In this document: positions 15,725 to 25,103 of the stretch, piece by piece | How positions within the stretch are numbered: the stretch's first letter is position 1 | Layout: every line of letters begins with the position of its first letter | Source of the DNA: Shimia sp047124445 | GTDB lineage: Bacteria > Pseudomonadota > Alphaproteobacteria > Rhodobacterales > Rhodobacteraceae | DNA length: 64,000 nt | Assembly: GCF_047124445.1 (NCBI RefSeq) | Contig: NZ_CP138921.1 | Span: forward strand, 3,286,001 to 3,350,000 | Direction: 5' to 3' | The notes under the pieces: generated by a model | What the model was told of the DNA's origin: nothing | The model's database searches: none | The model's input: the letters and a program-made list of their open reading frames with translations, nothing else | Made by a program: the position numbers and the translations under genes

Positions 15725-18700
15725 TGAAAACTGGGTCCGGGCCGAAGAAGCCAAACGTGAATGGATGGCGGAGAACGGCCTCTATTCCGAAACCGAGGAG
15801 CACTCCTCCTGTGGCGTTGGCCTTGTGGTCTCCGTGGACGGCAAACCCAGCCGCAAGGTTGTGGAAGCGGGTATCACCGCGCTGAAGGCGATTTGGCACC
15901 GGGGCGCTGTAGATGCGGATGGCAAGACCGGCGACGGTGCGGGCATTCACGTGCAGATCCCTGTGAGCTTCTTCTACGATCAGATTGAGCGCACTGGCCA
16001 CGAGCCCAACAAAGACGAGTTTATTGCGGTGGGTCAGGTGTTCCTGCCACGCACCGACCATGGTGCGCAGGAAGCCTGCCGGACCATCGTGGAAACCGAA
16101 GTTCTGAAGATGGGCTATCGCATCTATGGCTGGCGTCACGTGCCGGTGGATGTGACTTGTCTGGGTGAGAAAGCCAATGCGACCCGTCCGGAGATTGAGC
16201 AGATCCTGATCTCCAACTCCAAGGGTGTGGATGAGGACACGTTTGAGCGTGAGCTGTATGTGATCCGTCGCCGCATCGAAAAAGCGGCTTTGGCGGCGAA
16301 CATCACCGAGCTTTACATTGCATCGTTGTCCTGCCGCTCGATCATCTACAAGGGCATGATGCTCGCCGAGCAGGTGGCGGTGTTCTATCCGGACCTGATG
16401 GATGAGCGCTTTGAGTCGGCCTTTGCGCTGTATCACCAACGCTACTCCACCAACACCTTCCCGCAGTGGTGGCTGGCACAGCCGTTCCGCATGTTGGCGC
16501 ACAACGGTGAGATCAACACGCTGAAAGGCAACCTGAACTGGATGAAGAGCCATGAGATCCGCATGGCGTCTGCGTCCTTTGGTGACTACGCGGAAGATAT
16601 TAAGCCGATTGTGCCGGGTGGGGCGTCTGACTCTGCGGCGCTGGATGGCGTGTTTGAGGTTCTGGTGCGTGCCGGCCGCTCGGCGCCGATGGCGAAAACG
16701 ATGCTGGTGCCAGAAAGCTGGTCCAAGCAGGCGGTGGAGCTGCCGCAGGCGTGGCGTGACATGTATTCCTACTGCAACTCCGTGATGGAGCCATGGGATG
16801 GTCCTGCGGCGCTGGCGATGACCGATGGTCGCTGGGTCTGTGCCGGTCTGGACCGCAACGGTCTGCGCCCGATGCGCTATGTTGTGACCGGGGACGGGCT
16901 GCTGATTTCCGGCTCTGAAGCGGGCATGGTGCCGATTGATGAAGCCACCGTGGTGGAAAAAGGCGCGCTTGGTCCGGGTCAGCTGCTGGCCGTGGATATG
17001 AAAGAGGGCAAGCTCTACCACGACACTGAGATCAAGAACAAACTCGCCAGCGCGCGTCCGTTTGGGGAGTGGGTTGGCAAGATCCGTGATCTGGGCGACG
17101 AGCTGGCCACTGTGGAAGAGACCGCAACTTTCACCGGTGAAGAGCTGCGCCAGCGTCAGATCGCGGCCGGTTACTCTATGGAAGAGGTCGAGCAGATCCT
17201 CGCGCCGATGGCTGAGGATGCGAAAGAGGCGCTGGCCTCTATGGGCGATGACACGCCATCTGCCGTGTTGTCCAAAATGTATCGTCCGCTGAGCCACTTC
17301 TTCCGTCAGAACTTCTCTCAGGTGACCAACCCACCGATCGACTCTCTGCGGGAATACCGCGTGATGTCGCTAAAGACGCGGTTTGGCAATCTGAAGAACG
17401 TGTTGAGCGAAGATGGCAGCCAGACCGAGATTGCGGTTCTGGAGAGCCCGTTTGTGGCCAGCGGCCAGTTTGAACGCATGCTGGAAGCGTTTGACGATAC
17501 GGTTGTGACCATCGACTGTACCTTTGACGCGGGCAGCCATGATGGCGCGTTGCAGGCCGGTCTGGAGCGTATCCGGGCAGAAGCCGAGGACGCGGTGCGC
17601 TCTGGTGCGGGGCACATTGTGCTGACCGATCAGGCGCAGGGTGCGGACAAGGTTGCGATGCCGATGATTCTGGCGACCAGCGCGGTGCACAGCCACCTGA
17701 CACGCAAGGGCCTGCGGACCTTCTGTTCGCTGAACGTGCGCTCGGCTGAGTGTATCGACCCACATTATTTTGCTGTGCTGATTGGCGCCGGTGCGACGGT
17801 TGTGAACCCGTATCTGGCCGAAGACACGCTTGCGGATCGCATTGCGCGCGGTCTGGCGGATGGCACGCTGACCGAGAACATGGCGCGCTATCGTGAGGCG
17901 ATTGACCAGGGCCTGCTGAAGATCATGGCGAAGATGGGGATTTCGGTGATTTCCTCCTATCGCGGTGGTCTGAATTTTGAGGCCGTGGGCCTGTCCCGTG
18001 CGATGTGTGCAGAGTACTTCCCAGGCATGACCAGCCGGATTTCCGGCATTGGTGTCAGCGGCATTCAGCACAAAGTCGAAGAAGTGCACGCCAAAGGCTT
18101 TAAGTCCGGCACCGATGTGTTGCCGATTGGCGGTTTCTACAAGGCACGTAAGTCCGGTGAGACCCACGCTTGGGGTGCACAGACCATGCATATGATGCAG
18201 GCGGCCTGTGATCGTGCGTCTTATGAGATGTGGAAGCAGTACTCTGCGAAGATGCAGGCGAACCCGCCGATCCACCTGCGCGATTTGCTGAACATCAAGC
18301 CGCTGGGCGAGGCGATTCCGATTGAGGACGTGGAAAGCATCACCGCGATCCGTAAGCGCTTTGTGACGCCGGGCATGTCATTGGGCGCGCTGTCGCCTGA
18401 AGCGCACAAAACCCTGAACGTGGCGATGAACCGGATTGGCGCAAAGTCTGACTCCGGTGAGGGCGGCGAAGATCCGGCACACTTCGTGCCGGAGCCAAAC
18501 GGCGACAACCCCTCTGCGAAGATCAAGCAGGTGGCGTCGGGTCGTTTTGGGGTGACCGCCGAATACCTGAACCAGTGTGAAGAGCTGGAAATCAAAGTGG
18601 CACAGGGCGCGAAGCCCGGTGAAGGTGGCCAGCTGCCGGGTATGAAGGTCACCGACCTGATTGCGCGTCTGCGTCACTCCACCAAAGGTGTGACCCTGAT

Positions 18701-20249
18701 TTCCCCACCTCCGCACCATGACATCTACTCGATCGAAGACCTTGCGCAGCTGATCTATGACCTGAAGCAGATCAACCCGCGCTGTAAGGTGACCGTGAAA
18801 CTGGTGGCCTCCTCGGGCGTTGGCACAATTGCGGCCGGTGTGGCGAAAGCGAAAGCCGACATCATCCTGATCTCCGGCCACAACGGTGGTACCGGTGCGT
18901 CTCCGGCGACCTCGATCAAATACTGTGGTCTGCCATGGGAGATGGGTCTGACCGAGGCGCATCAGGTTCTGGCGATGAACAACCTGCGGGAGCGGGTGAC
19001 CCTGCGGACCGATGGTGGTCTGCGCACGGGGCGTGACATTGTGATGGCCGCGATGATGGGTGCAGAAGAGTACGGGATTGGTACCGCCGCGCTGATCGCG
19101 ATGGGCTGTATCATGGTGCGTCAGTGTCAGTCCAACACCTGCCCGGTTGGTGTGTGTACACAGGACGAAGACCTGCGCGCGAAGTACACCGGTACGGCGG
19201 ATAAGGTGGTGAACCTGATCACCTTCTATGCGCAGGAAGTGCGGGAAATCCTCGCCTCTATCGGTGCGAAGTCCTTGGATGAGGTGATTGGTCGTGCGGA
19301 CCTGCTGGCGCAGGTGTCTCGTGGCTCTGCGCACCTGGACGATCTGGACCTGAACCCGCTGTTGATCACCGTCGATGGGGCGCATGACATCGTCTACAAC
19401 CGCGACAAGGACCGCAACTACGTGCCAGACACGTTGGACGCGGAAATTGTCCGGGATGCGGCGCGCTTCCTGGAAGATGGTGAGAAGATGCAGCTGTCTT
19501 ACGCGGTGCAGAACACGCACCGGACCGTGGGCACACGCACCTCGAGCCACATCGTGCGCAACTTCGGTATGCGTAACGCGCTTCAGGATGATCACCTGAC
19601 CGTTAAGCTGACCGGTTCGGCGGGTCAGTCGCTGGGCGCCTTTGCGGCACCGGGTCTGAAGATCGAAGTCAGTGGCGATGCCAACGACTATGTCGGCAAA
19701 GGTCTGTCCGGGGGTACCGTTGTGGTGCGTCCTCCGATGGCGAGCCCGCTGACGGCGGCGGACAACACCATCATTGGCAACACTGTGCTGTATGGTGCGA
19801 CCGACGGTTACCTGTTTGCAGCAGGGCGTGCCGGTGAGCGTTTCGCGGTGCGGAACTCCGGTGCGAAGGTTGTGATCGAAGGCTGTGGCGCCTGTGGCTG
19901 TGAATACATGACCGGCGGTATCGCGGTGATCCTTGGCGATATTGGTGCCAACTTCGGCGCTGGTATGACCGGTGGTATGGCCTACCTCTATGACCCTGAG
20001 GGCAAAGCTGAAGGGGTTATGAACCTGGAGACTCTGGTGACCTGTCCGGTGACTGTGGCGCATTGGGAAGATCAACTGAAAGGTCTGATCGAGCGTCACG
20101 TGGCGGAGACCGGCTCTGTAAAGGCACGAGACATCCTGCAGCACTGGGATGTTGAGAAAGCCAACTTCTTGCAGGTCTGCCCAAAAGAGATGCTGGTGCA
20201 TATTCCGCATCCGCTGACCCAGGAAGGTACGGCGGTTCCAGCGGAATAA
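15711..20249 (+). CDS. gltB: Glutamate synthase (NADPH) large subunit
   Basis: A 1512-residue multi-domain enzyme. It releases ammonia from glutamine and adds it to 2-oxoglutarate. Cys34 (SSCGVGLV) is the expected N-terminal nucleophile after removal of a 33-residue propeptide. The FMN-binding synthase domain follows the central domain, the [3Fe-4S] cysteines are C1133, C1139 and C1144, and the C-terminal GXGXG beta-helix contains repeats such as GLSGGTVVV and GMTGGMAY. Length is normal for GltB. Codon use is that of a highly expressed gene. The start has a good GGAG site within the preceding hydrolase gene. Confidence 0.98.
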   Translation: MTKYDENWVRAEEAKREWMAENGLYSETEEHSSCGVGLVVSVDGKPSRKVVEAGITALKAIWHRGAVDADGKTGDGAGIHVQIPVSFFYDQIERTGHEPNKDEFIAVGQVFLPRTDHGAQEACRTIVETEVLKMGYRIYGWRHVPVDVTCLGEKANATRPEIEQILISNSKGVDEDTFERELYVIRRRIEKAALAANITELYIASLSCRSIIYKGMMLAEQVAVFYPDLMDERFESAFALYHQRYSTNTFPQWWLAQPFRMLAHNGEINTLKGNLNWMKSHEIRMASASFGDYAEDIKPIVPGGASDSAALDGVFEVLVRAGRSAPMAKTMLVPESWSKQAVELPQAWRDMYSYCNSVMEPWDGPAALAMTDGRWVCAGLDRNGLRPMRYVVTGDGLLISGSEAGMVPIDEATVVEKGALGPGQLLAVDMKEGKLYHDTEIKNKLASARPFGEWVGKIRDLGDELATVEETATFTGEELRQRQIAAGYSMEEVEQILAPMAEDAKEALASMGDDTPSAVLSKMYRPLSHFFRQNFSQVTNPPIDSLREYRVMSLKTRFGNLKNVLSEDGSQTEIAVLESPFVASGQFERMLEAFDDTVVTIDCTFDAGSHDGALQAGLERIRAEAEDAVRSGAGHIVLTDQAQGADKVAMPMILATSAVHSHLTRKGLRTFCSLNVRSAECIDPHYFAVLIGAGATVVNPYLAEDTLADRIARGLADGTLTENMARYREAIDQGLLKIMAKMGISVISSYRGGLNFEAVGLSRAMCAEYFPGMTSRISGIGVSGIQHKVEEVHAKGFKSGTDVLPIGGFYKARKSGETHAWGAQTMHMMQAACDRASYEMWKQYSAKMQANPPIHLRDLLNIKPLGEAIPIEDVESITAIRKRFVTPGMSLGALSPEAHKTLNVAMNRIGAKSDSGEGGEDPAHFVPEPNGDNPSAKIKQVASGRFGVTAEYLNQCEELEIKVAQGAKPGEGGQLPGMKVTDLIARLRHSTKGVTLISPPPHHDIYSIEDLAQLIYDLKQINPRCKVTVKLVASSGVGTIAAGVAKAKADIILISGHNGGTGASPATSIKYCGLPWEMGLTEAHQVLAMNNLRERVTLRTDGGLRTGRDIVMAAMMGAEEYGIGTAALIAMGCIMVRQCQSNTCPVGVCTQDEDLRAKYTGTADKVVNLITFYAQEVREILASIGAKSLDEVIGRADLLAQVSRGSAHLDDLDLNPLLITVDGAHDIVYNRDKDRNYVPDTLDAEIVRDAARFLEDGEKMQLSYAVQNTHRTVGTRTSSHIVRNFGMRNALQDDHLTVKLTGSAGQSLGAFAAPGLKIEVSGDANDYVGKGLSGGTVVVRPPMASPLTAADNTIIGNTVLYGATDGYLFAAGRAGERFAVRNSGAKVVIEGCGACGCEYMTGGIAVILGDIGANFGAGMTGGMAYLYDPEGKAEGVMNLETLVTCPVTVAHWEDQLKGLIERHVAETGSVKARDILQHWDVEKANFLQVCPKEMLVHIPHPLTQEGTAVPAE

Positions 20250-20271
20250 GGCTGGATCAGAGACAGAAAAG

Positions 20272-20306
20272 ACCCCCGCTGGTGCAAACTGGCGGGGGGT
20301 TTCTTT
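20272..20306 (+). terminator. Intrinsic terminator of gltB
   Basis: CCCCCGC (20273-20279) pairs with GCGGGGG (20292-20298) around a 12-nt loop and is followed by TTTCTTTTT. Confidence 0.85.
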
Positions 20307-20326
20307 TTGGGGCGACCAACGATTGC

Positions 20327-20752
20327 CTAGGGGGCGTGATGCCTGCCTGCTTTGAAGATCCAAACTGCCAAGGCGGGGAACAAGAAGAGTTCCAGCAGGA
20401 CCGATGGCAGTACGGCCATGTTCAGGAGTGTGGCTAGGTCCGGCGTGGTGAAGCGGGCCAGGCCGCCCAGAAAGACGATTCCGCAGAGCACAATCAAGGT
20501 GATGCGCAGGGAGTGAAACAGAAAGGCGCCGGCGAGAAACACCAGGCCGAAGCTGGTGAACACCCCACCCAAAAAGCGCACATGATTGTCTTGGGCGTTG
20601 AAATCAGCGGGGTTGAGCACGTCGACAAAATCAGTGGGGCCCATCCAGCCTGAAGTGCGAATGCCGCCGAAGACCACGTCTAAGCCAAGAAACAGAATGC
20701 AGAGCCCGATGAGGGGCAGAAGGGCGCGTAAGAGCATGGTCGAGCGGGTCAC
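20327..20752 (-). CDS. DUF4345 domain-containing membrane protein
   Basis: A 141-residue protein with four hydrophobic segments, near residues 8-28, 62-82, 84-98 and 108-132. The arrangement and the central motif RFLGGVFTSFGL match the DUF4345 family of small inner-membrane proteins of unknown function. It converges on gltB across that gene's terminator and is divergent from the DUF4189 gene. Confidence 0.8.
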   Translation of the reverse strand: MTRSTMLLRALLPLIGLCILFLGLDVVFGGIRTSGWMGPTDFVDVLNPADFNAQDNHVRFLGGVFTSFGLVFLAGAFLFHSLRITLIVLCGIVFLGGLARFTTPDLATLLNMAVLPSVLLELFLFPALAVWIFKAGRHHAP

Positions 20753-20905
20753 GAGAAGGGCCTCTTTTGGTTTTGGTGTTGCGATCGTGATTGAAGGAGC
20801 TGAGCATATACATGCGGATCAAGCCTTTGCGCCGTATAAATAAATGCGGTTTTTGGGATTTATCAAGGATCGGTCCATACTGCTGTCAGCCATGGAGGAT
20901 GTTTA

Positions 20906-21271
20906 ATGCGATTTTTCAAAGCGATTGTGACAGTAGCGGCGCTGACGGCCGGCAGTTCTGTTTTTGCAGGAGAGTGCGGGTTTGCCCAGTGTTGGGGCGC
21001 GGTTGGTATCGGCCCTGGCGGGGCCTGGGGCTATTCTTACGGCAAATATTCAGAAGCCGACGCGGTGAATGCCTTGCAGGGGGAATGTGGCTGGGATTGT
21101 GACAACGTGCACACCTTCTACAACACCTGTGGGGCCATCGCGGAAGGCAGTTCCGGCAATTGGGGCTACGGCTGGGCCGGGACGCGGTCTCAGGCGGAAG
21201 ATAACGCCTTGGGGTATTGTTACCAGAACGGTGGTGGATGCAGCGTTCGGGTCTGGGCTTGCTCGCCGTAG
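20906..21271 (+). CDS. Secreted cysteine-rich DUF4189 protein
   Basis: A 121-residue protein with a signal peptide probably cleaved after VFA (residue 21). The mature part has eight Cys (24, 29, 61, 65, 75, 105, 112, 119), enough for four disulfides, and two similar Gly/Trp/Tyr-rich blocks (GGAWGYSYGKYSEADA and SGNWGYGWAGTRSQAE), each followed by a helix with Ala/Asn. That duplicated pattern is typical of DUF4189. Function is unknown. GGAGG precedes the start, and the gene stands alone. Confidence 0.8.
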   Translation: MRFFKAIVTVAALTAGSSVFAGECGFAQCWGAVGIGPGGAWGYSYGKYSEADAVNALQGECGWDCDNVHTFYNTCGAIAEGSSGNWGYGWAGTRSQAEDNALGYCYQNGGGCSVRVWACSP

Positions 21272-21327
21272 GCTTGCGCAAAGTGCGGTGAGGCTCTACT
21301 CCCTTTGCCAAAGACGACGGCAGGGAC

Positions 21328-22083
21328 ATGGCCAAGAAAGCAGCCAAATCAAAGCCCAAGACAAAGGGTACCAAAAAGAGCGCGGCGGCTCCGAAAGCTG
21401 GCGTAATCAATCGCCAGTGGGCGCGGTTGCGCTATTGGTGGCGGCGGGTGCTGATGTGGGCGGTGTCGCTGTTTATCTTTTCGATCCTGATTTTCATTGT
21501 GATCAATCCGCCCACGACCTGGACGATGATTGGCGAAAAGCGGCGACTGGGGCAGGTGGATTATCAATGGGTGCCGATTGAAGAGGTGGCGCCGGTGATG
21601 CGGCGCTCCGTGGTGGCGGCGGAAGACGCGAACTTCTGTCTGCACTGGGGCTTTGACGTGGAGGCGATCCGGGATGCGATTGCCGAAGGCGCGGGCCGTG
21701 GCGCGAGCACAATCAGTCAGCAAACCGTGAAAAACGTCTATTTCTGGCAAGGGCGCAGCTGGCCGCGTAAGGCGATGGAAACGCTGATGACGCCGCTGGT
21801 GGAGATGACCTGGACCAAGCGGCGGATTCTGGAAGTCTACCTCAACGTGGCAGAGTTTGATGAAGGCGTGTTTGGTGTGGAAGCGGCGGCGCGGCATTAC
21901 TTTGGTGTGGGGCCGGAGGATTTGACGCCGGTGCAGGCGGCGCGGTTGGCAGCGGTGTTGCCCAACCCCAAAGAGCGTTCTGCCAGCAAGCCCACGGCGG
22001 CATTGCGGCGGCGGGCGGCGGCGATCCTAGATGGTGCGGAAACCATACGCGGAGAGTCGCGCGCGGCGTGTTTTGCGGATTGA
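21328..22083 (+). CDS. mtgA: Monofunctional peptidoglycan glycosyltransferase
   Basis: A 251-residue GT51 enzyme that polymerises lipid II into glycan strands at the outer face of the inner membrane. A Lys-rich cytoplasmic N-terminus is followed by one membrane anchor (about 41-60), then the GT51 motifs: catalytic Glu99 in AAEDANFCLHWGFD, GASTISQQTVKN, and KRRILEVYLN. No transpeptidase domain follows, as expected for MtgA. The Lys/Ala-rich N-terminal extension is longer than in the E. coli enzyme. Confidence 0.95.
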   Translation: MAKKAAKSKPKTKGTKKSAAAPKAGVINRQWARLRYWWRRVLMWAVSLFIFSILIFIVINPPTTWTMIGEKRRLGQVDYQWVPIEEVAPVMRRSVVAAEDANFCLHWGFDVEAIRDAIAEGAGRGASTISQQTVKNVYFWQGRSWPRKAMETLMTPLVEMTWTKRRILEVYLNVAEFDEGVFGVEAAARHYFGVGPEDLTPVQAARLAAVLPNPKERSASKPTAALRRRAAAILDGAETIRGESRAACFAD

Positions 22084-22141
22084 AATATGCGCATGGGCAA
22101 GGCATTGAAGGACAAAGCCCAATAACATTGCGACCCTGCTG

Positions 22142-22807
22142 ATGAACCGTCTGTTCCATGTGCCTCTGTCTCCGTTTTGCCGCAAGGTGCGCCTCGTGAT
22201 GGGGGAAAAGCGGCTTGAGGTTGAGCTGGTGGAGGAGCGCTATTGGGAGCAAGATCCCGATTTTCTGCGCCGCAATCCAGCTGCGAAAGTGCCGGTGCTG
22301 AAGATGGACGGCAAGATGATGGCGGACAGCAACGCCATCTGCGAATATCTGGAAGAGAAGTATCCCGACCCGGCGTTGATGCCGCGGGACCCGGATGGGC
22401 GCTATGAGGTGCGGCGGCTGGTGGCGTGGTTTGACGACAAGTTCCACCATGAAGTTACCGCGAAGCTGCTTTATGAGCGGGTCAATCGCAAGCTTATGGG
22501 CACGGGCTATCCGGACAGTTCCAATGTGAAAGCCGGGGCCAAGGCGATCAAATACCATCTCGACTATATGCATTGGCTGCTGGATCACCGCCGTTGGCTG
22601 GCGGGGGATGTGATGACCCTGGCGGATTTCACGGCAGCGGCGCATTTGAGCGCGCTGGACTACATCAGTGACGTGGATTGGAACCGCTCCGCCGTGGTCA
22701 AGGATTGGTATGCCACCATCAAATCCCGTCCGGCGTTCCGGGCTGTGTTGGCAGATCAGGTGCCCGGCTTCCCGCCGCCTGCGCATTATGCTGATTTGGA
22801 TTTCTGA
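22142..22807 (+). CDS. Glutathione S-transferase family protein
   Basis: A 221-residue protein with a thioredoxin-fold N-terminal half (SPFCRKVRLVMGEK near residues 10-23, PAAKVPVLKMDG, then DSNAICEYLEEKYPD) and an all-helical C-terminal half. The Ser-Pro-Phe-Cys element occupies the active-site position. The substrate is not predictable. It lies downstream of mtgA and upstream of a hairpin-containing intergenic repeat and queG. Confidence 0.88.
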   Translation: MNRLFHVPLSPFCRKVRLVMGEKRLEVELVEERYWEQDPDFLRRNPAAKVPVLKMDGKMMADSNAICEYLEEKYPDPALMPRDPDGRYEVRRLVAWFDDKFHHEVTAKLLYERVNRKLMGTGYPDSSNVKAGAKAIKYHLDYMHWLLDHRRWLAGDVMTLADFTAAAHLSALDYISDVDWNRSAVVKDWYATIKSRPAFRAVLADQVPGFPPPAHYADLDF

Positions 22808-22823
22808 TCGCGGGCGTTGGCAA

Positions 22824-22872
22824 GGGGGCTGTCTGCCCCCTCGGCCTGACGGCCTCACCCCCGAGGATATTT
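22824..22872 (+). repeat. Dispersed intergenic element, copy 1 (G5C hairpin plus CCCCCGAGGATATTT)
   Basis: GGGGGC (22824-22829) pairs with GCCCCC (22835-22840), a small GGCC/GGCC hairpin follows (22843-22854), then CACCCCCGAGGATATTT (22856-22872). A closely related element occurs at 43032-43064. This copy forms most of the gap between the GST gene and queG. Confidence 0.65.
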
Positions 22873-22896
22873 CTGGACTGAGAATGCGGGGGTGTC

Positions 22897-23934
22897 ATGA
22901 CGGATGATCTGACCACCCGCATGAAAGCGGAAGCGGTGGCCATGGGCTTTGATCTGGCCAAAGTGTGTCGACCGGATGCGGTGGGCCATGTGGCGGCGGG
23001 GTTGGACGGTTTTTTGGCCAAGGACTACCACGGGCAGATGCAGTGGCTGGAGGCGCGCAAGCATTGGCGCTCGGACCCCTCGGTGCTGTGGCCAGAGGCG
23101 CGCTCTGTGATTGTGTTGGGGGAAAGCTATACGCCGGAGCATGATCCAACGGCGGTGCACAGCGAGGCGGATCGCGCGGCGATCTCGGTCTATGCGCAGA
23201 ACCGCGATTACCATGACACGGTGAAAAAGCGCCTAAAACGTCTGGCGCGGTGGTTGATTGCAGAAACCAGCCCCGAGACCGAAGTGAAGGTGTTTGTGGA
23301 TACGGCTCCGGTGCCGGAGAAGCCTTTGGGGCAAGCGGCTGGACTGGGCTGGCAAGGCAAACACACCAATCTGGTGAGCCGCGATTTGGGGTCGTGGTTC
23401 TTTATTGGATCGGTGTTTACGACGCTCGAGTTAGACACTGATCCAGCGGAAATTGACCATTGCGGGTCGTGCCGCGCCTGTCTGGATGCCTGTCCAACCG
23501 ATGCCTTCCCGGCGCCGCATCAGATCGATGCGCGACGGTGTATTTCTTACTTGACGATTGAACATCATGGGCCAGTGGATGAGGACCTGCGGGGCCTGTT
23601 GGGCAACCGGATTTACGGCTGTGACGATTGTCTCTCCGCCTGTCCGTGGAACAAGTTTGCTCAGGATGCGCGGGAGATGAAGTATCACGCGCGCGATGAG
23701 TTGATTGCGCCAAAGCTGGCGGAATTGGCTGTGTTGGAGGATGCGGAATTTCGCACGTTTTTCTCCGGCTCGCCGATCAAACGGATTGGGCGCAATCGGT
23801 TTGTGCGCAATGTGCTCTATGCGATTGGCAACTCTGGGGATGCCGCGTTGCGGGAGGTGGCGCAGGGGCTATGTGAGGATGCGGATGCCACCGTGGCGGA
23901 CGCAGCGCGCTGGGCGGTGCAGAGGTTGTCGTGA
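22897..23934 (+). CDS. queG: Epoxyqueuosine reductase
   Basis: A 345-residue cobalamin and Fe-S enzyme for the last step of queuosine synthesis in tRNA, reducing epoxyqueuosine to queuosine. The catalytic Asp135 sits in VDTAPVPEK. Two [4Fe-4S] sites are clear: C189, C192, C195, C199, and C242, C245, C249, with C215 available. The C-terminal tail has a HEAT-like stretch (GDAALREVAQGL). Length fits QueG. The stop overlaps the following GST start by one base. Confidence 0.95.
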   Translation: MTDDLTTRMKAEAVAMGFDLAKVCRPDAVGHVAAGLDGFLAKDYHGQMQWLEARKHWRSDPSVLWPEARSVIVLGESYTPEHDPTAVHSEADRAAISVYAQNRDYHDTVKKRLKRLARWLIAETSPETEVKVFVDTAPVPEKPLGQAAGLGWQGKHTNLVSRDLGSWFFIGSVFTTLELDTDPAEIDHCGSCRACLDACPTDAFPAPHQIDARRCISYLTIEHHGPVDEDLRGLLGNRIYGCDDCLSACPWNKFAQDAREMKYHARDELIAPKLAELAVLEDAEFRTFFSGSPIKRIGRNRFVRNVLYAIGNSGDAALREVAQGLCEDADATVADAARWAVQRLS

Positions 23935-24569
23935 TGCGGGACGGGGCAGTGGATCAGGTGACGCTTTGTGGCTTCAAAGAGAGCATATACACGCAGGTTG
24001 TCATGATGGCGCTGGCGGCCAAAGGCGTGGCGTTTGAGCTGAAGCGCGACAATCCGTTTGAGGCAGGGCCGTCCGGGCCCCATCCGTTTGCGCGGGTGCC
24101 GGTGCTGCTGCATGGGGAGTTTGCGATCTACGAGACGGCGGCGATCACGCGTTATGTGGATCGGGCGTTTGACGGAATTGGGCTGGCGGCAGAGGATGCG
24201 GAGTCGCTTGCACGCATGGATCAGGTGATTTCGATTTCTGACAATTACGCCTATTGGCCGATGGTACGGCAGGCCTATGCCCATGGGGTGGTGCGCAAAC
24301 AAGCCGGGATCGATTGGGACAAGGCGCAGGTGCAGGATGGGTTGCGCGCGGCGGAGCCGGTGCTGAAGGTGTTGGACGAGATGGCCAGTGAAGGCTGGGT
24401 GCTCAACGGGTTACGGATTTCACTGGCGGATTGCCATGTGGCGCCGATGGTGGCGGCTTTTGCGCAGCTGCCCAAGGGGCGCAAGATGACTGCGCAGTTT
24501 TCGGCGCTGTCCTGTTGGCTGGAGTGGGTGACCCACAGCCGTGCTTTTCGGCAGGCGGTGGGGACGTAG
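23934..24569 (+). CDS. Glutathione S-transferase family protein
   Basis: A 211-residue GST-fold protein. VTLCGFKESIYTQVVMMAL forms the first strand-helix, FARVPVLLHGEFAIYETAAITRYVD carries the cis-Pro and the glutathione-binding Glu-Thr pair, and a helical C-terminal domain follows. The ATG at 23934 overlaps the queG stop (TGATG), so it is translated in tandem with queG. I see no functional link to queuosine. Confidence 0.88.
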   Translation: MRDGAVDQVTLCGFKESIYTQVVMMALAAKGVAFELKRDNPFEAGPSGPHPFARVPVLLHGEFAIYETAAITRYVDRAFDGIGLAAEDAESLARMDQVISISDNYAYWPMVRQAYAHGVVRKQAGIDWDKAQVQDGLRAAEPVLKVLDEMASEGWVLNGLRISLADCHVAPMVAAFAQLPKGRKMTAQFSALSCWLEWVTHSRAFRQAVGT

Positions 24570-24602
24570 GCGCGCAGCGGGGCCACGCGCCAAAGGTTTG
24601 GC

Positions 24603-25103
24603 TTAGCCGTTGCGTTTGGGCAGGACCCAATCGGGGCGGGCGAAGTGGCAGGTGTAGCCGCCGACGTTTTTCACCAGATAGTCCTGGTGGTACTCTTCGG
24701 CTTCCCAGAAATCGCTGACCGGTTCCACTTCGGTCACCACTTTGCCGGGCCAGAGGCCGGAGGCATCCACGTCCGCAATGGTGTCTACCGCGACCGCTTT
24801 TTGGTCCGCGTCGGTGTAGAAGATCGCCGAGCGGTAGGACATGCCCAGATCGTTGCCCTGACGGTTCGGCGTGGTTGGGTCGTGGATCTGGAAGAAGAAC
24901 TCCAAGAGTTTGCGGAACGATGTTTTGGCGGGGTCAAAGATGATCTCAATGGCCTCGGCGTGGGTGCCGTGGTTTTCGTAGGTTGCGTTTGGAACGTCGC
25001 CGCCGGTGTAGCCGACGCGTGTGCTCAGAACGCCGTCCATTTTGCGGATCAGATCTTCCATGCCCCAGAAACAGCCGCCCGCCAGTACTGCGCGTTCGCT
25101 CAT
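24603..25103 (-). CDS. msrA: Peptide methionine sulfoxide reductase A
   Basis: A 166-residue repair enzyme that reduces the S-epimer of methionine sulfoxide. Catalytic Cys11 is in GGCFWGME, the family motif GYTGG is at residues 31-35, and Cys152 near the C-terminus is a likely resolving Cys. No signal peptide, so cytoplasmic. It overlaps the msrB stop codon by 4 nt, giving a two-gene msrB-msrA operon that covers both sulfoxide epimers. Confidence 0.96.
   Translation of the reverse strand: MSERAVLAGGCFWGMEDLIRKMDGVLSTRVGYTGGDVPNATYENHGTHAEAIEIIFDPAKTSFRKLLEFFFQIHDPTTPNRQGNDLGMSYRSAIFYTDADQKAVAVDTIADVDASGLWPGKVVTEVEPVSDFWEAEEYHQDYLVKNVGGYTCHFARPDWVLPKRNG

Noticed and set aside
18378..20363. 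Long open frame (661 codons) antisense to gltB
   Set aside because: It is the mirror of a highly biased, conserved gene. The translation is rich in His, Arg and Gln with no recognisable domain, as expected for a reverse-strand shadow.
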